From assembly GCF_902493135.1 (NCBI RefSeq), contig NZ_CABUOD010000009.1, positions 71,783 to 135,782 of the forward strand: a stretch of 64,000 nt of DNA, in the 5' to 3' direction. Below the pieces are notes generated by a model, which saw nothing but the letters and a program-made list of their open reading frames with translations, was not told where the DNA came from and did not search any database. How positions within the stretch are numbered: the stretch's first letter is position 1; each line of letters opens with the position of its first letter. Origin of the DNA: an uncultured Parabacteroides sp. (GTDB lineage: Bacteria; Bacteroidota; Bacteroidia; Bacteroidales; Tannerellaceae). The translations under genes and the position numbers were made by a program. Positions 42,809 through 51,226 of the stretch are shown in pieces.

Positions 42809-44095
42809 CTATGCGCCGAAGTCGTCGAAATGCAACATCTCACGCGGCACGCCCAGATTGTCCAGCATATTTTCCACTGCTTTCGACATCGGGCCCGGAC
42901 CACACATGTAGTATTCGATATCTTCCGGAGCTTCGTGATCTTTCAGATACGTATCGTAGATTACCTGATGAACGAACCCGGCCGTATATTTCACGCCTGC
43001 TGCATCGGCTACAGGATCCGGACGGTCGAGCGCCAGATGGAATGTGAAGTTCGGGAACTCCTTTTCGATCGCCAGGAAGTCTTCCAGATAGAACACTTCG
43101 TTCAGGGCACGGGCGCCGTAGAAGTAGGACATCTTGCGGTCCGTAGTCTTGAGTGTCTTCGTCATGTGCATGATCTGCGCACGAAGCGGAGCCATACCGG
43201 CACCACCGCCGACCCACATCATTTCTCTCTTCGAGTCGAAGATCGGATGGAAATCACCGTAAGGACCGCTCATCGTTACCTTGTCGCCCGGTTTCAGGGT
43301 AAAGATATAGGAAGAAGCGATACCCGGCATTACATCCTGGAAGCCCACTTCGGGTTTCGGCTTGAACGGCGGAGTGGCGATACGGACCGTCAACATGATG
43401 CGGTCGCCTTCAGCAGGATAGTTGGCCATGGAATAGGCACGGATGGTCGGCGTGTCGTTCTTGCATTTCAGCGTGAACAAACCGAACTTTTCCCATGCCG
43501 GCAGATATTCATCGCCGATCAGGGCTTTATCGATATCCTTGTTGTAGTCCATCGAGTAGGCCGGGATCTTGATCTGCGCGTATGAACCCGGCAGGAAGTC
43601 CATGTGTTCGCCCTTAGGCAATGCCACGATAAACTCTTTGATGAAAGTAGCCACGTTCTTGTTGGAGATCACTTCGCATTCCCATTCCTTTACGCCGAAA
43701 ACTTCGTCCGGAACCTGAACGACCATATCTTCCTTCACCTTGCACTGGCATGCCAGACGCCAGTGGTCCTTTATCTGTTTACGCGTGAAAAAGCCTTTTT
43801 CCGTCGGCAGGATCTCTCCGCCGCCTTCGATTACCTGTGCGCGGCACTGGCCACATTTACCACCACCGCCACAAGCGGAAGACAGGAAGATGCCGCCACT
43901 CTGCAGAGCGCCTAACAACGTACCGCCGATAGGAGTTTCTATTTCCTTTTCTTTATTTACCTCCAGTTTGACATTTCCGGATGGAACCAATTTTGCTTTA
44001 GCGAACAAAAGTGCAGCTACCAGAATCAGTGTGATCAACAAGAAAACAACTGCACTGGCTGCGATTGTAAGTCCGCCCGACATTAATAAAATCAT
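42809..44095 (-). CDS. nqrF: Na+-translocating NADH:quinone reductase subunit F
   Basis: A 428-residue electron-entry subunit. One N-terminal transmembrane helix (about 8-30) is followed by a 2Fe-2S ferredoxin domain with cysteines in SSACGGGGKCGQCRAQV and later LACQCKV. The FAD site IRAYSMANYPAEG and the NADH site MWVGGGAGMAPLRAQIM follow, ending CGPGPM and the terminal aromatic FDDFGA. It accepts hydride from NADH and passes electrons into the membrane complex. Last gene of nqrABCDEF. Confidence 0.97.
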   Translation of the reverse strand: MILLMSGGLTIAASAVVFLLITLILVAALLFAKAKLVPSGNVKLEVNKEKEIETPIGGTLLGALQSGGIFLSSACGGGGKCGQCRAQVIEGGGEILPTEKGFFTRKQIKDHWRLACQCKVKEDMVVQVPDEVFGVKEWECEVISNKNVATFIKEFIVALPKGEHMDFLPGSYAQIKIPAYSMDYNKDIDKALIGDEYLPAWEKFGLFTLKCKNDTPTIRAYSMANYPAEGDRIMLTVRIATPPFKPKPEVGFQDVMPGIASSYIFTLKPGDKVTMSGPYGDFHPIFDSKREMMWVGGGAGMAPLRAQIMHMTKTLKTTDRKMSYFYGARALNEVFYLEDFLAIEKEFPNFTFHLALDRPDPVADAAGVKYTAGFVHQVIYDTYLKDHEAPEDIEYYMCGPGPMSKAVENMLDNLGVPREMLHFDDFGA

Positions 44096-44123
44096 CTTTA
44101 TCTGTTATTTAATGCGTTAATAC

Positions 44124-44741
44124 TTAAATCTTAAGACCTGAGAAGCACATAAAGGCCATACCCATCAGACCGGTGATGATAAAGGTAATACCAAGACCTT
44201 TCAACGGTTTGGGGATATCCGAATATGCCAGTTTTTCACGAATAGCCGCCATACCGACGATAGCCAGCAACCATCCGATACCAGAACCTAAGCCATATAC
44301 AGTTGCAACACCTACATTCGGGAATGCTTTCTGTTGCATAAACAGAGAACCACCCAGGATAGCGCAGTTGACAGCGATCAGCGGCAAAAAGATACCCAGG
44401 GAAGCATATAAAGAAGGAGAAAACTTCTCGATGACCATCTCCACCAACTGCACAAAAGAGGCAATCACGGCGATAAAGATGATAAACGCGAGGAAGCTCA
44501 GATTCACATTAGCGAAATCCGGACCTAACCAACTCAATGCACCTTCTTTCAGTACATAGTTTTCAAGCATATAGTTGATCGGCAGTGTACACAAGAGAAC
44601 GAATGTCACTGCTATACCTAATCCTAAAGCAGTCTTCACATTCTTGGAAACAGCCACGAAAGAACACATACCCAGATAGTATGCGAAAATCATGTTGTCT
44701 ACAAAAATCGAGCGGACAAATGTGCTTAATAATTCTTCCAT
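44124..44741 (-). CDS. nqrE: Na+-translocating NADH:quinone reductase subunit E
   Basis: A 205-residue, six-helix inner-membrane subunit. The conserved MCSFVAVSKNVKTALGLG holds one of the membrane cysteines, and NCAILGGSLFMQQK holds the other half-motif. Together with NqrD this forms the internal Fe-S site of the pump. It lies 26 bp after nqrD. Confidence 0.96.
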   Translation of the reverse strand: MEELLSTFVRSIFVDNMIFAYYLGMCSFVAVSKNVKTALGLGIAVTFVLLCTLPINYMLENYVLKEGALSWLGPDFANVNLSFLAFIIFIAVIASFVQLVEMVIEKFSPSLYASLGIFLPLIAVNCAILGGSLFMQQKAFPNVGVATVYGLGSGIGWLLAIVGMAAIREKLAYSDIPKPLKGLGITFIITGLMGMAFMCFSGLKI

Positions 44742-44767
44742 TCTATTATTCGTTTAATCGTTTAGCA

Positions 44768-45397
44768 TTAATTTTCCTGAAGTTCTTTGTTACGAGCACG
44801 ATGAACCCAAATAATCACAGCAATTACGATCAATGCCATCGGAGGCAAAATCATCAAGCCGTTGTTCACATAACCGAAATCGTAAAAGGCCTGCGGAACG
44901 ACCTGGAAACCCAACAGTGTTCCTGAACCCAACAGCTCACGGAAGAAACCGACGATGACCAGGATCAATGCATATCCGAGACCGTTGCCGACGCCGTCAA
45001 GGAAGGATTCCCACGGACCGTTGCCCAACGCGAATGCTTCCAAACGTCCCATCAGGATACAGTTGGTAATGATCAGGCCGACAAACACGGAAAGCTGTTT
45101 GTTTACATCGTAAGCGAAGGCTTTCAGCACTTCACTGACAATCGTTACCAACGCAGCCACAACAACCAACTGTACGATAATACGGATACGGTTAGGAATC
45201 GTGTTACGAATCAACGAAATGATCACGTTGGCAAAAGCCACGACAGCCGTTACTGAAATACCCATTACAATAGCCGGCTCCAGTTTTGATGTCACAGCCA
45301 ACGCAGAGCAGATACCCAGCATCTGGACGATCACCGGGTTGTTAGCGCTAAGCGGGCCTAACAGAACTTCTTTATTCTTATTCGATAATAATCCCAT
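44768..45397 (-). CDS. nqrD: Na+-translocating NADH:quinone reductase subunit D
   Basis: A 209-residue, six-helix paralogue of NqrE. LGICSALAVTSKLEPAIVMG and IITNCILMGRLEAFALGNGP hold the paired membrane cysteines. It lies 7 bp after nqrC, so the genes are tightly coupled. Confidence 0.96.
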   Translation of the reverse strand: MGLLSNKNKEVLLGPLSANNPVIVQMLGICSALAVTSKLEPAIVMGISVTAVVAFANVIISLIRNTIPNRIRIIVQLVVVAALVTIVSEVLKAFAYDVNKQLSVFVGLIITNCILMGRLEAFALGNGPWESFLDGVGNGLGYALILVIVGFFRELLGSGTLLGFQVVPQAFYDFGYVNNGLMILPPMALIVIAVIIWVHRARNKELQEN

Positions 45398-45404
45398 CTT
45401 CTAC

Positions 45405-46220
45405 TTAATTTTGTGAGGTTAAAAATTTGACATAACCACTCAAACTGTTGAACAACATTGCATCAACACCCTTACTTGTGATTGTACCACCGGAAATACC
45501 GTCCACATAGTCCTGACCGGCAACGCCCTTGCCAGGCTTGACAACGGCTACAGACTTAAACGTACCGTCAATGAACAGTTTCTTTCCCTTGAATTCATTG
45601 CTGAATGCAGGCTTCGATATTTCAGCGCCCAACCCCGGAGTTTCACCCTGGTGGCTGAAGTCTGCACCGTAAATGGTGTTTTTATCACTATCCACAGAGA
45701 TATATCCCCAAAGCGGCCCCCACAGGCCGGCACCATGCAAAGCCATGATGTATTTGGTCTGGCCGTCTACGTTAGCGACAAAAACAGGATATTCGTGTTC
45801 GGAAGCAGCCTTTACCACATCGGCGGCAAAAGCATCGCCTTCTACTTTCTCACCGTTTTCATTTACCAGAAAAGCATCTTTGATCAGTTCCGTATATTTG
45901 GCTTCAGCTTCATTTGCCGATACCGATACGTTGATAGAACGCAGGATCTGCTGACGCTTGTCGTTCTCCTCATTCTTCTGTTGGAAACTTCTCAGCGATT
46001 GTGAAGTAAACGCCAACACGACAGCAACCAGAACAACCATTACCGCAGCATATACAACCGTATAAACATTACTATCCCGGTTAATGCCTTTCTTTGCGGC
46101 GGCAGCCTCGTCTTTCACTTCTTCGAAATCAGAAGCAGGAGCCGCACATATAGGACAAACATCCGGAGCTTTATTTCCCTCGTGGATATATCCACATACT
46201 TTACATTTATATTTTGCCAT
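45405..46220 (-). CDS. nqrC: NqrC fused to an N-terminal rubredoxin-like domain
   Basis: A 271-residue subunit. The first 35 residues are not part of canonical NqrC: Cys6-x2-Cys9-Gly and Cys22-x2-Cys25 with HEGNKAPDVCPICAAP form a rubrerythrin-type rubredoxin knuckle. A transmembrane helix (about 52-72) and the periplasmic FMN-binding domain follow. The covalent flavin motif reads GISGGTITSKGV, in place of the usual SGATxT. The topology expected for NqrC would put the rubredoxin domain on the cytoplasmic side. Position between nqrB and nqrD confirms identity. Confidence 0.95.
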   Translation of the reverse strand: MAKYKCKVCGYIHEGNKAPDVCPICAAPASDFEEVKDEAAAAKKGINRDSNVYTVVYAAVMVVLVAVVLAFTSQSLRSFQQKNEENDKRQQILRSINVSVSANEAEAKYTELIKDAFLVNENGEKVEGDAFAADVVKAASEHEYPVFVANVDGQTKYIMALHGAGLWGPLWGYISVDSDKNTIYGADFSHQGETPGLGAEISKPAFSNEFKGKKLFIDGTFKSVAVVKPGKGVAGQDYVDGISGGTITSKGVDAMLFNSLSGYVKFLTSQN

Positions 46221-46233
46221 ACTCCTTCTTACT

Positions 46234-47436
46234 TTATTTGATTACACGTTTCAATCTGCGGTTGATGTTGGCTTCCACTACATAGTAGTCGATCAGCGGA
46301 GCAAATACATTCATCAACAGGATAGCGAGCATCATACCTTCTGGATAACCCGGATTCAATGCACGGATAATGATAGCCATGGCTCCCACCAGGAAACCGT
46401 AGATATACTTGCCTGTTTCCGTACGGGCGGAAGTGACAGGGTCGGTAGCCATAAACACGGCACCGAACGCGAAGCCACCCAGGAACAAATGGTCGAACGG
46501 AGAAACACACATCGCAACCGTTGTCCCGACCATATTGAAGATCAGTGACATGACGGCACCACCGACAAAGACGGAAACCATTGTTTTCCAGCTCGCGATC
46601 TTTGTGAAAAGAAGGATAAACGCACCGATCAGGATCGCTAATACGGATGTTTCACCGATTGAACCCGGAATCAGGCCCAAGAACATGTCCCATGTGGAGA
46701 TCGGATGTCCGAGAACATCGACAGCCTGGAACGAACCGATCAGTTCCTTGCCTGCGATAGCCACCTGTCCCAGCGGAGTCGCACCGGAGAAGCCGTCGAC
46801 TACCTGCCCTGCCCCGATACCGAACGTATCAGCCGTACGGACAAAAACCTGGTCGCCCGACATAGCTGCCGGATATGCGAAGAACAGGAATGCACGTGTA
46901 ACCAACGCTACATTAAATACATTATAACCTGTACCACCGAATACTTCCTTGGCAAAGACGACAGCGAATGCAGTAGCAACAGCGATCATCCACAGCGGAG
47001 TGTCGATGGGAACGATCATCGGGATCAGGATACCGGAAACCAGGAAACCTTCCTGTATTTCTTCCTTCTTCACCTGGGCAACCGCAAATTCGATCCCCAG
47101 ACCTACCACATACGAAACAATGATTTTAGGCAATACGGCCAGAAAACCAAAAATAAAAGTCATGAGAAATCCCGGATCAGCCCCTACTGCAAGGTTATGC
47201 TGATAACCGACATTGTACATACCAAAAAGCAAAGCGGGCAACAAAGCAATGATGACCACGGTCATCGTGCGCTTCGAGTCAATATAGTCATGAATGTGTA
47301 CGCCTGATTTGGAAGTTGTGCTCGGAACAAACAGGAATGTTTCGATACCTTCAAAAACAGAACGGAACATCGCCAGCTTTCCGCCTTCCTCGAAGTTAGG
47401 CTTAATCTTGTCGAGGTAATTCCTTAACGCTTTCAA
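46234..47436 (-). CDS. nqrB: Na+-translocating NADH:quinone reductase subunit B
   Basis: A 400-residue, roughly ten-helix subunit with the covalent-FMN threonine motif DGFSGATPLGQVA and the riboflavin/quinone-region segments of the family (GTGYNVFNVALVTRAFLFF). It carries Na+ translocation and quinone reduction. It starts 22 bp after nqrA. Confidence 0.97.
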   Translation of the reverse strand: MKALRNYLDKIKPNFEEGGKLAMFRSVFEGIETFLFVPSTTSKSGVHIHDYIDSKRTMTVVIIALLPALLFGMYNVGYQHNLAVGADPGFLMTFIFGFLAVLPKIIVSYVVGLGIEFAVAQVKKEEIQEGFLVSGILIPMIVPIDTPLWMIAVATAFAVVFAKEVFGGTGYNVFNVALVTRAFLFFAYPAAMSGDQVFVRTADTFGIGAGQVVDGFSGATPLGQVAIAGKELIGSFQAVDVLGHPISTWDMFLGLIPGSIGETSVLAILIGAFILLFTKIASWKTMVSVFVGGAVMSLIFNMVGTTVAMCVSPFDHLFLGGFAFGAVFMATDPVTSARTETGKYIYGFLVGAMAIIIRALNPGYPEGMMLAILLMNVFAPLIDYYVVEANINRRLKRVIK

Positions 47437-47458
47437 TGTATTCTAATTTTTAATGTTA

Positions 47459-48808
47459 TTAATTCATTTCCTTGTATAACACATCCAGTCCTTGACGAAC
47501 GATCTTCTGAATTTCAAGTTTGGACGTATCGACAAATTCGCAAAGGGCAAAATCTTCGGGCGCTACTTCATAGATACCCAGGTTTTCCATCTTATCGATA
47601 TCGAATGCGATAATAGCCTTCAACAGATATTCCGGCATGATGTCCATCGGGAACACGCTTTCGTATTCGTTGGACATGATCATGGCACGCTTTCCCCCCT
47701 TGATACGGGCGTCTATCACGTATTCCTTGTTCTTGCCCATCAGCCAGGCCGGGAAAGAGTGGCTCACGCTGTATTTTCCGAAACCGGGAGTCGCCCAGCC
47801 GAAGAAGTCGTAAGTTTCGTCGCCTTCCGGGATAACCGTAATCTGATTGTCATAGGCGCCCAGATAATCGTCTTTCATCACCTTCGTGCCGCTCAACACG
47901 TTACCGCTGATGATACGGACATCTTCGTTGCCTCTCATGATCTTTCCGTCGACCAGGCTGCCGATCGTACAACCGGCGATTGTCTTGATATATCCTCTCT
48001 CTGTCGTTTCGGAACCGGTTATCACGACCAGGCGGCTGAAATCGGCAACCCCCTTGTTGAACAAACGGCCGATTACGATCACGTCGGCAGGACTGACCGT
48101 CCAAACCACTTCGCCTTTATTGACAGGCTTGATGTGATTGATCTGTACTCCCACATTAGCCGAAGGATGAGGTCCTTCCACTTCTACAGTTTCTACGCCT
48201 TTCACACTGACGGAAGAACCTTTGCGGATGCCGACATACACCTTGCCGTCGGTAAGTTTTGCAAGCGCATCCAATCCTGTCTGGAAATCAGCCTCCTGTC
48301 CTTTCACGATGAAATCGAAGTTCGGAGCCAACGGTGCGGAATAGAATGCAGAAACAAAAATGTCACGCGGCTCGTCAGCCAGCGAGGCGACGATGTCGTA
48401 CGGACGTTGTTTGATAAACGGCCACATACCTGCATGCAGGATTGCCTCCTTTACCTCTTCTCTCTTCAGGGAAGCTACATTTTTCTTACCGAAATCTTCA
48501 TACTCGATCTGCGCCTCCGGCTTCACGACCACGCTAAGCACTTTACGCTTCTCTCCTCGATTTACGGCAGTTACTTCGCCACTGACAGGCGAAACAAACT
48601 TGATCTCCGGGCGGTTCTTATCGATCATCAACACAGAACCGGCTTTGACTTTTTCTCCTACTTTGGCAACAACTTTGGGTACAATACCGTTATAATAATC
48701 GGGAACGACAGCGTAACTATCGCTTTTCGCTCCGTTTAACAGTACGTCCGAGGCTTTGCCCTTCAGATTAATGTCTAAACCCTTTTTAATCTTAATCACA
48801 TTTGCCAT
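47459..48808 (-). CDS. nqrA: Na+-translocating NADH:quinone reductase subunit A
   Basis: A 449-residue cytoplasmic subunit with the N-terminal barrel-sandwich repeat VIKIKKGLDINLKGKAS, MIDKNRPEIKFVSPVSGEV, and GPHPSANVGVQINHI. I set the start at 48808 because an in-frame ATG at 48856 lies across the -7 box. First gene of the operon. The long reverse-strand frame over it is a shadow. Confidence 0.96.
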   Translation of the reverse strand: MANVIKIKKGLDINLKGKASDVLLNGAKSDSYAVVPDYYNGIVPKVVAKVGEKVKAGSVLMIDKNRPEIKFVSPVSGEVTAVNRGEKRKVLSVVVKPEAQIEYEDFGKKNVASLKREEVKEAILHAGMWPFIKQRPYDIVASLADEPRDIFVSAFYSAPLAPNFDFIVKGQEADFQTGLDALAKLTDGKVYVGIRKGSSVSVKGVETVEVEGPHPSANVGVQINHIKPVNKGEVVWTVSPADVIVIGRLFNKGVADFSRLVVITGSETTERGYIKTIAGCTIGSLVDGKIMRGNEDVRIISGNVLSGTKVMKDDYLGAYDNQITVIPEGDETYDFFGWATPGFGKYSVSHSFPAWLMGKNKEYVIDARIKGGKRAMIMSNEYESVFPMDIMPEYLLKAIIAFDIDKMENLGIYEVAPEDFALCEFVDTSKLEIQKIVRQGLDVLYKEMN

Positions 48809-48843
48809 GATACAACTAAAATTGTTTATATGTAATTTTCCCG

Positions 48844-48851
48844 CAAAAGTA
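48844..48851 (-). promoter_or_regulatory. -7 box (TACTTTTG) of the nqr operon
   Basis: A perfect minus-strand TAnnTTTG, 36 nt before the nqrA start. Confidence 0.6.
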
Positions 48852-48907
48852 AGCAATTTTTCATGCTTTAAAGCAGGGAACAGGAAATAAATAAAGAAAT
48901 AATTCCA

Positions 48908-48915
48908 TAATTTTG
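48908..48915 (+). promoter_or_regulatory. -7 box (TAATTTTG) of the T9SS plug-protein gene
   Basis: A perfect TAnnTTTG, 20 nt before the ATG at 48935. It is divergent from, and about 60 bp away from, the nqr promoter. Confidence 0.6.
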
Positions 48916-48934
48916 CACCGACAAAGAAAGAAAT

Positions 48935-50209
48935 ATGAAAAAGAGAGTGTACAGTTTACTATTTGTGATGCTTTTTGCCCTTTCCATCGGGGCAAACGCT
49001 CAGGTGAAGTACTTCACCAATGTCAACAGCAAGCAGATAAAAACGCTTCAGGTGAAAGTCGCCGGCGAGTTGATATCCGAGCCTTATATCGCTTTGGGAG
49101 GAGAAGAACGGATCGAAATCAATTTCGACGGTTTGGGCAGCGGATACACGCGATATGCCTACAATGTGGTGCATTGCAATGCCGACTGGACGCAATCGCA
49201 GTTGAGTCCGATCGAATATATGAATGGTTTCCAAGGAACGACCATCGACGATTTTGCCAATTCCATCGGGACAACGACCCAATACTCGAACTACCGCCTG
49301 TTGCTTCCGAACGACGACATCCAGTTCAAGGTCTCCGGCAATTATGCCATCCAGGTTTACAACGAAGATACGCCCGACCAGATTATTTTCACGGCCTGTT
49401 TCTCTGTGGCAGAACCGGTTGTCAACATTTCAGCTTCAGTCAGCGGGAACACGGATATCGACACCAACCAGAGCCACCAGCAGGTGAGTTTCAATATCAA
49501 CAACAAGAATTTTCCGATCACTTATCCGCAGACGGATCTGAAGATATTCGTTTACCAGGATAACCGGCGGGATAATGCCGTGACGGACCTGCAGCCGATG
49601 AGTATCCTCGAAAACCAAATCTCCTATACGTATAACCGCAACCTTATTTTTCCGGCCGGAAACGAGTACCGCCGCATGGAATTCCTGAGTAATAAATATA
49701 ATGGCATGCATGTCGAAAACATCACTTTCCACAATCCTTATTATAATGTGGAACTTATGACCGATTACAAGCGGAATAAAGGCACTTACCAATACGACCA
49801 GGATCAGGACGGCCGCTTCTTCATCCGTTGCAGCGACTGTAACGACCCGGATACGGAAGCCGATTATTACATCGTACATTTTACGCTTGCATGCGATCCG
49901 CTGCCCGACGGGAGCGTCTATCTGAACGGCGAGCTATTTAATAATGTATTGGATGAAAAGAGCAAGATGGGCTATAACTTCGAAACGAAGCAATATGAGA
50001 AAGCCGTACTTCTCAAGCAGGGTAGTTACAATTACCAGTATCTGTTTGTCCCGACCGGCTCCACCGTCGGCCAGACAGGCCCGATCGAAGGCAATTACTA
50101 CCAGACGCAAAACGAATATAGCATCTATGTGTATTACCGTCCGATGGGTGCCCGCTACGACCGGCTGATCGGTGTCACGACCGTAAGGAACGAAATGCAG
50201 GTATTCTAA
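48935..50209 (+). CDS. DUF5103 / type IX secretion system plug-type protein
   Basis: A 424-residue protein with a signal peptide (LLFVMLFALSIGANAQ). The whole length fits the DUF5103 family, whose members plug the SprA translocon of the type IX secretion system: YNVVHCNADWTQSQLSPIEY and the first beta domain, then YNRNLIFPAGNEYRRMEF, and FHNPYYNVELMTD. It ends in a conserved YDRLIGVTTVRN. The plug role is established knowledge for one family member and inferred here. It is transcribed divergently from nqrA. Confidence 0.9.
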   Translation: MKKRVYSLLFVMLFALSIGANAQVKYFTNVNSKQIKTLQVKVAGELISEPYIALGGEERIEINFDGLGSGYTRYAYNVVHCNADWTQSQLSPIEYMNGFQGTTIDDFANSIGTTTQYSNYRLLLPNDDIQFKVSGNYAIQVYNEDTPDQIIFTACFSVAEPVVNISASVSGNTDIDTNQSHQQVSFNINNKNFPITYPQTDLKIFVYQDNRRDNAVTDLQPMSILENQISYTYNRNLIFPAGNEYRRMEFLSNKYNGMHVENITFHNPYYNVELMTDYKRNKGTYQYDQDQDGRFFIRCSDCNDPDTEADYYIVHFTLACDPLPDGSVYLNGELFNNVLDEKSKMGYNFETKQYEKAVLLKQGSYNYQYLFVPTGSTVGQTGPIEGNYYQTQNEYSIYVYYRPMGARYDRLIGVTTVRNEMQVF

Positions 50210-50253
50210 GCCTACGAACAATTCGTTTGTTTTTCTCACCCGATCCCATACTG

Positions 50254-50294
50254 ATGAGAAAAGATTCTCACCAGCATGAGAAAAGATTCTCACC
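50254..50294. repeat. Two direct copies of ATGAGAAAAGATTCTCACC
   Basis: The 19-mer occurs at 50254-50272 and 50276-50294. Each copy contains the palindrome GAGAA-AAGA-TTCTC. It lies between the convergent plug-protein and CDF genes and overlaps the CDF stop codon. Hairpin formation could terminate either transcript. Confidence 0.6.
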
Positions 50295-51219
50295 GTAAAG
50301 GGAAAAGACTTTCCTCGTCTTTTTCCTTTATAGGTTCGACATGCAGGGCGATATGGGTTGCCGGGCCGAATTTCAAACGTAACTTATTTTCGATCTCTTT
50401 CGTCAGCTCATGCGCACGGTTTACGGTTATCTGCCCGTCGACCCGAATATGTACTTCTATGGCAAAATCATTACCGATCCTACGCGTACATAGATTATGT
50501 GGGTTCCTGACCTCCGGCGTCTCATTTATAATGGAAAGGATCTCATCTTCGATCTCGCCCGGTAAAGATTTTTCCAGCAAATCATTAATTGCAGGTATGA
50601 CCAGTTGGAATGCCACCTTCACAATCAGGATGCTGACGATCACGGCAGCTATCGGGTCCAGCACACGCCAGTTATCCCCAAAAAGGATAGCTCCTCCAAT
50701 GCCCAGCGCCGTCCCGATAGAAGAAAAAGCATCCGAACGATGATGCCAGGCGTTCGCGATGACAGCCTGGCTATTCTCTTTCTTTCCGACATATAACGTC
50801 AGACGATACAGAGCTTCCTTTACTATAATTGAGACAATAGCGGCGATCAACGCGATCTTACCAGGGCTTTCCAACTGTTCGTCCCTAAAATAAAACCCGA
50901 AAATCTTATTCGCACCGTCCCAGAAAAGGCCGGCTCCCACGCACATCAGGACGATCCCGATGACCGTGGTAGCCAAAGTCTCATATTTCCCATGCCCGTA
51001 ATCATGCCCTTCGTCTTTCGGTTTGGACGATATGTTAATGAAGAGCAAAACGATCAGATCCGTCACGAAATCGGATAACGAGTGGACGGCATCCGCTATC
51101 ATGGCGCTACTGTGCCCTAACACACCTGCCGCGAATTTGAAAACCAACAGCAGAAAATTGGCAAGAGAGCCGATCAGGGTCACGGCCATGATTTTTCTTT
51201 TTCTGATATGTTCTTTCAT
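50290..51219 (-). CDS. Cation diffusion facilitator family transporter
   Basis: A 309-residue protein with six transmembrane helices. The first metal site HSSAMIADAVHSLSDFVTD (HxxxD/DxxxD type) and the second NAWHHRSDAFSSIGTALG are intact, so Zn2+, Mn2+ or Fe2+ efflux is likely. The cytoplasmic C-terminal domain (GEIEDEILSIINETPEVRN) follows. Start chosen at 51219, 8 bp after the primase-like gene. Confidence 0.93.
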   Translation of the reverse strand: MKEHIRKRKIMAVTLIGSLANFLLLVFKFAAGVLGHSSAMIADAVHSLSDFVTDLIVLLFINISSKPKDEGHDYGHGKYETLATTVIGIVLMCVGAGLFWDGANKIFGFYFRDEQLESPGKIALIAAIVSIIVKEALYRLTLYVGKKENSQAVIANAWHHRSDAFSSIGTALGIGGAILFGDNWRVLDPIAAVIVSILIVKVAFQLVIPAINDLLEKSLPGEIEDEILSIINETPEVRNPHNLCTRRIGNDFAIEVHIRVDGQITVNRAHELTKEIENKLRLKFGPATHIALHVEPIKEKDEESLFPLR

Positions 51220-51226
51220 ATTCTTT

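Noticed and set aside
47492..48739. 415-codon frame antisense to nqrA
   Set aside because: Very long, but it mirrors the codon pattern of nqrA, shows no family motif, and nqrA is certain. The same applies to the long antisense frames over hisD (5692-6570), serB (31822-32730) and the M1 gene (9809-10627).
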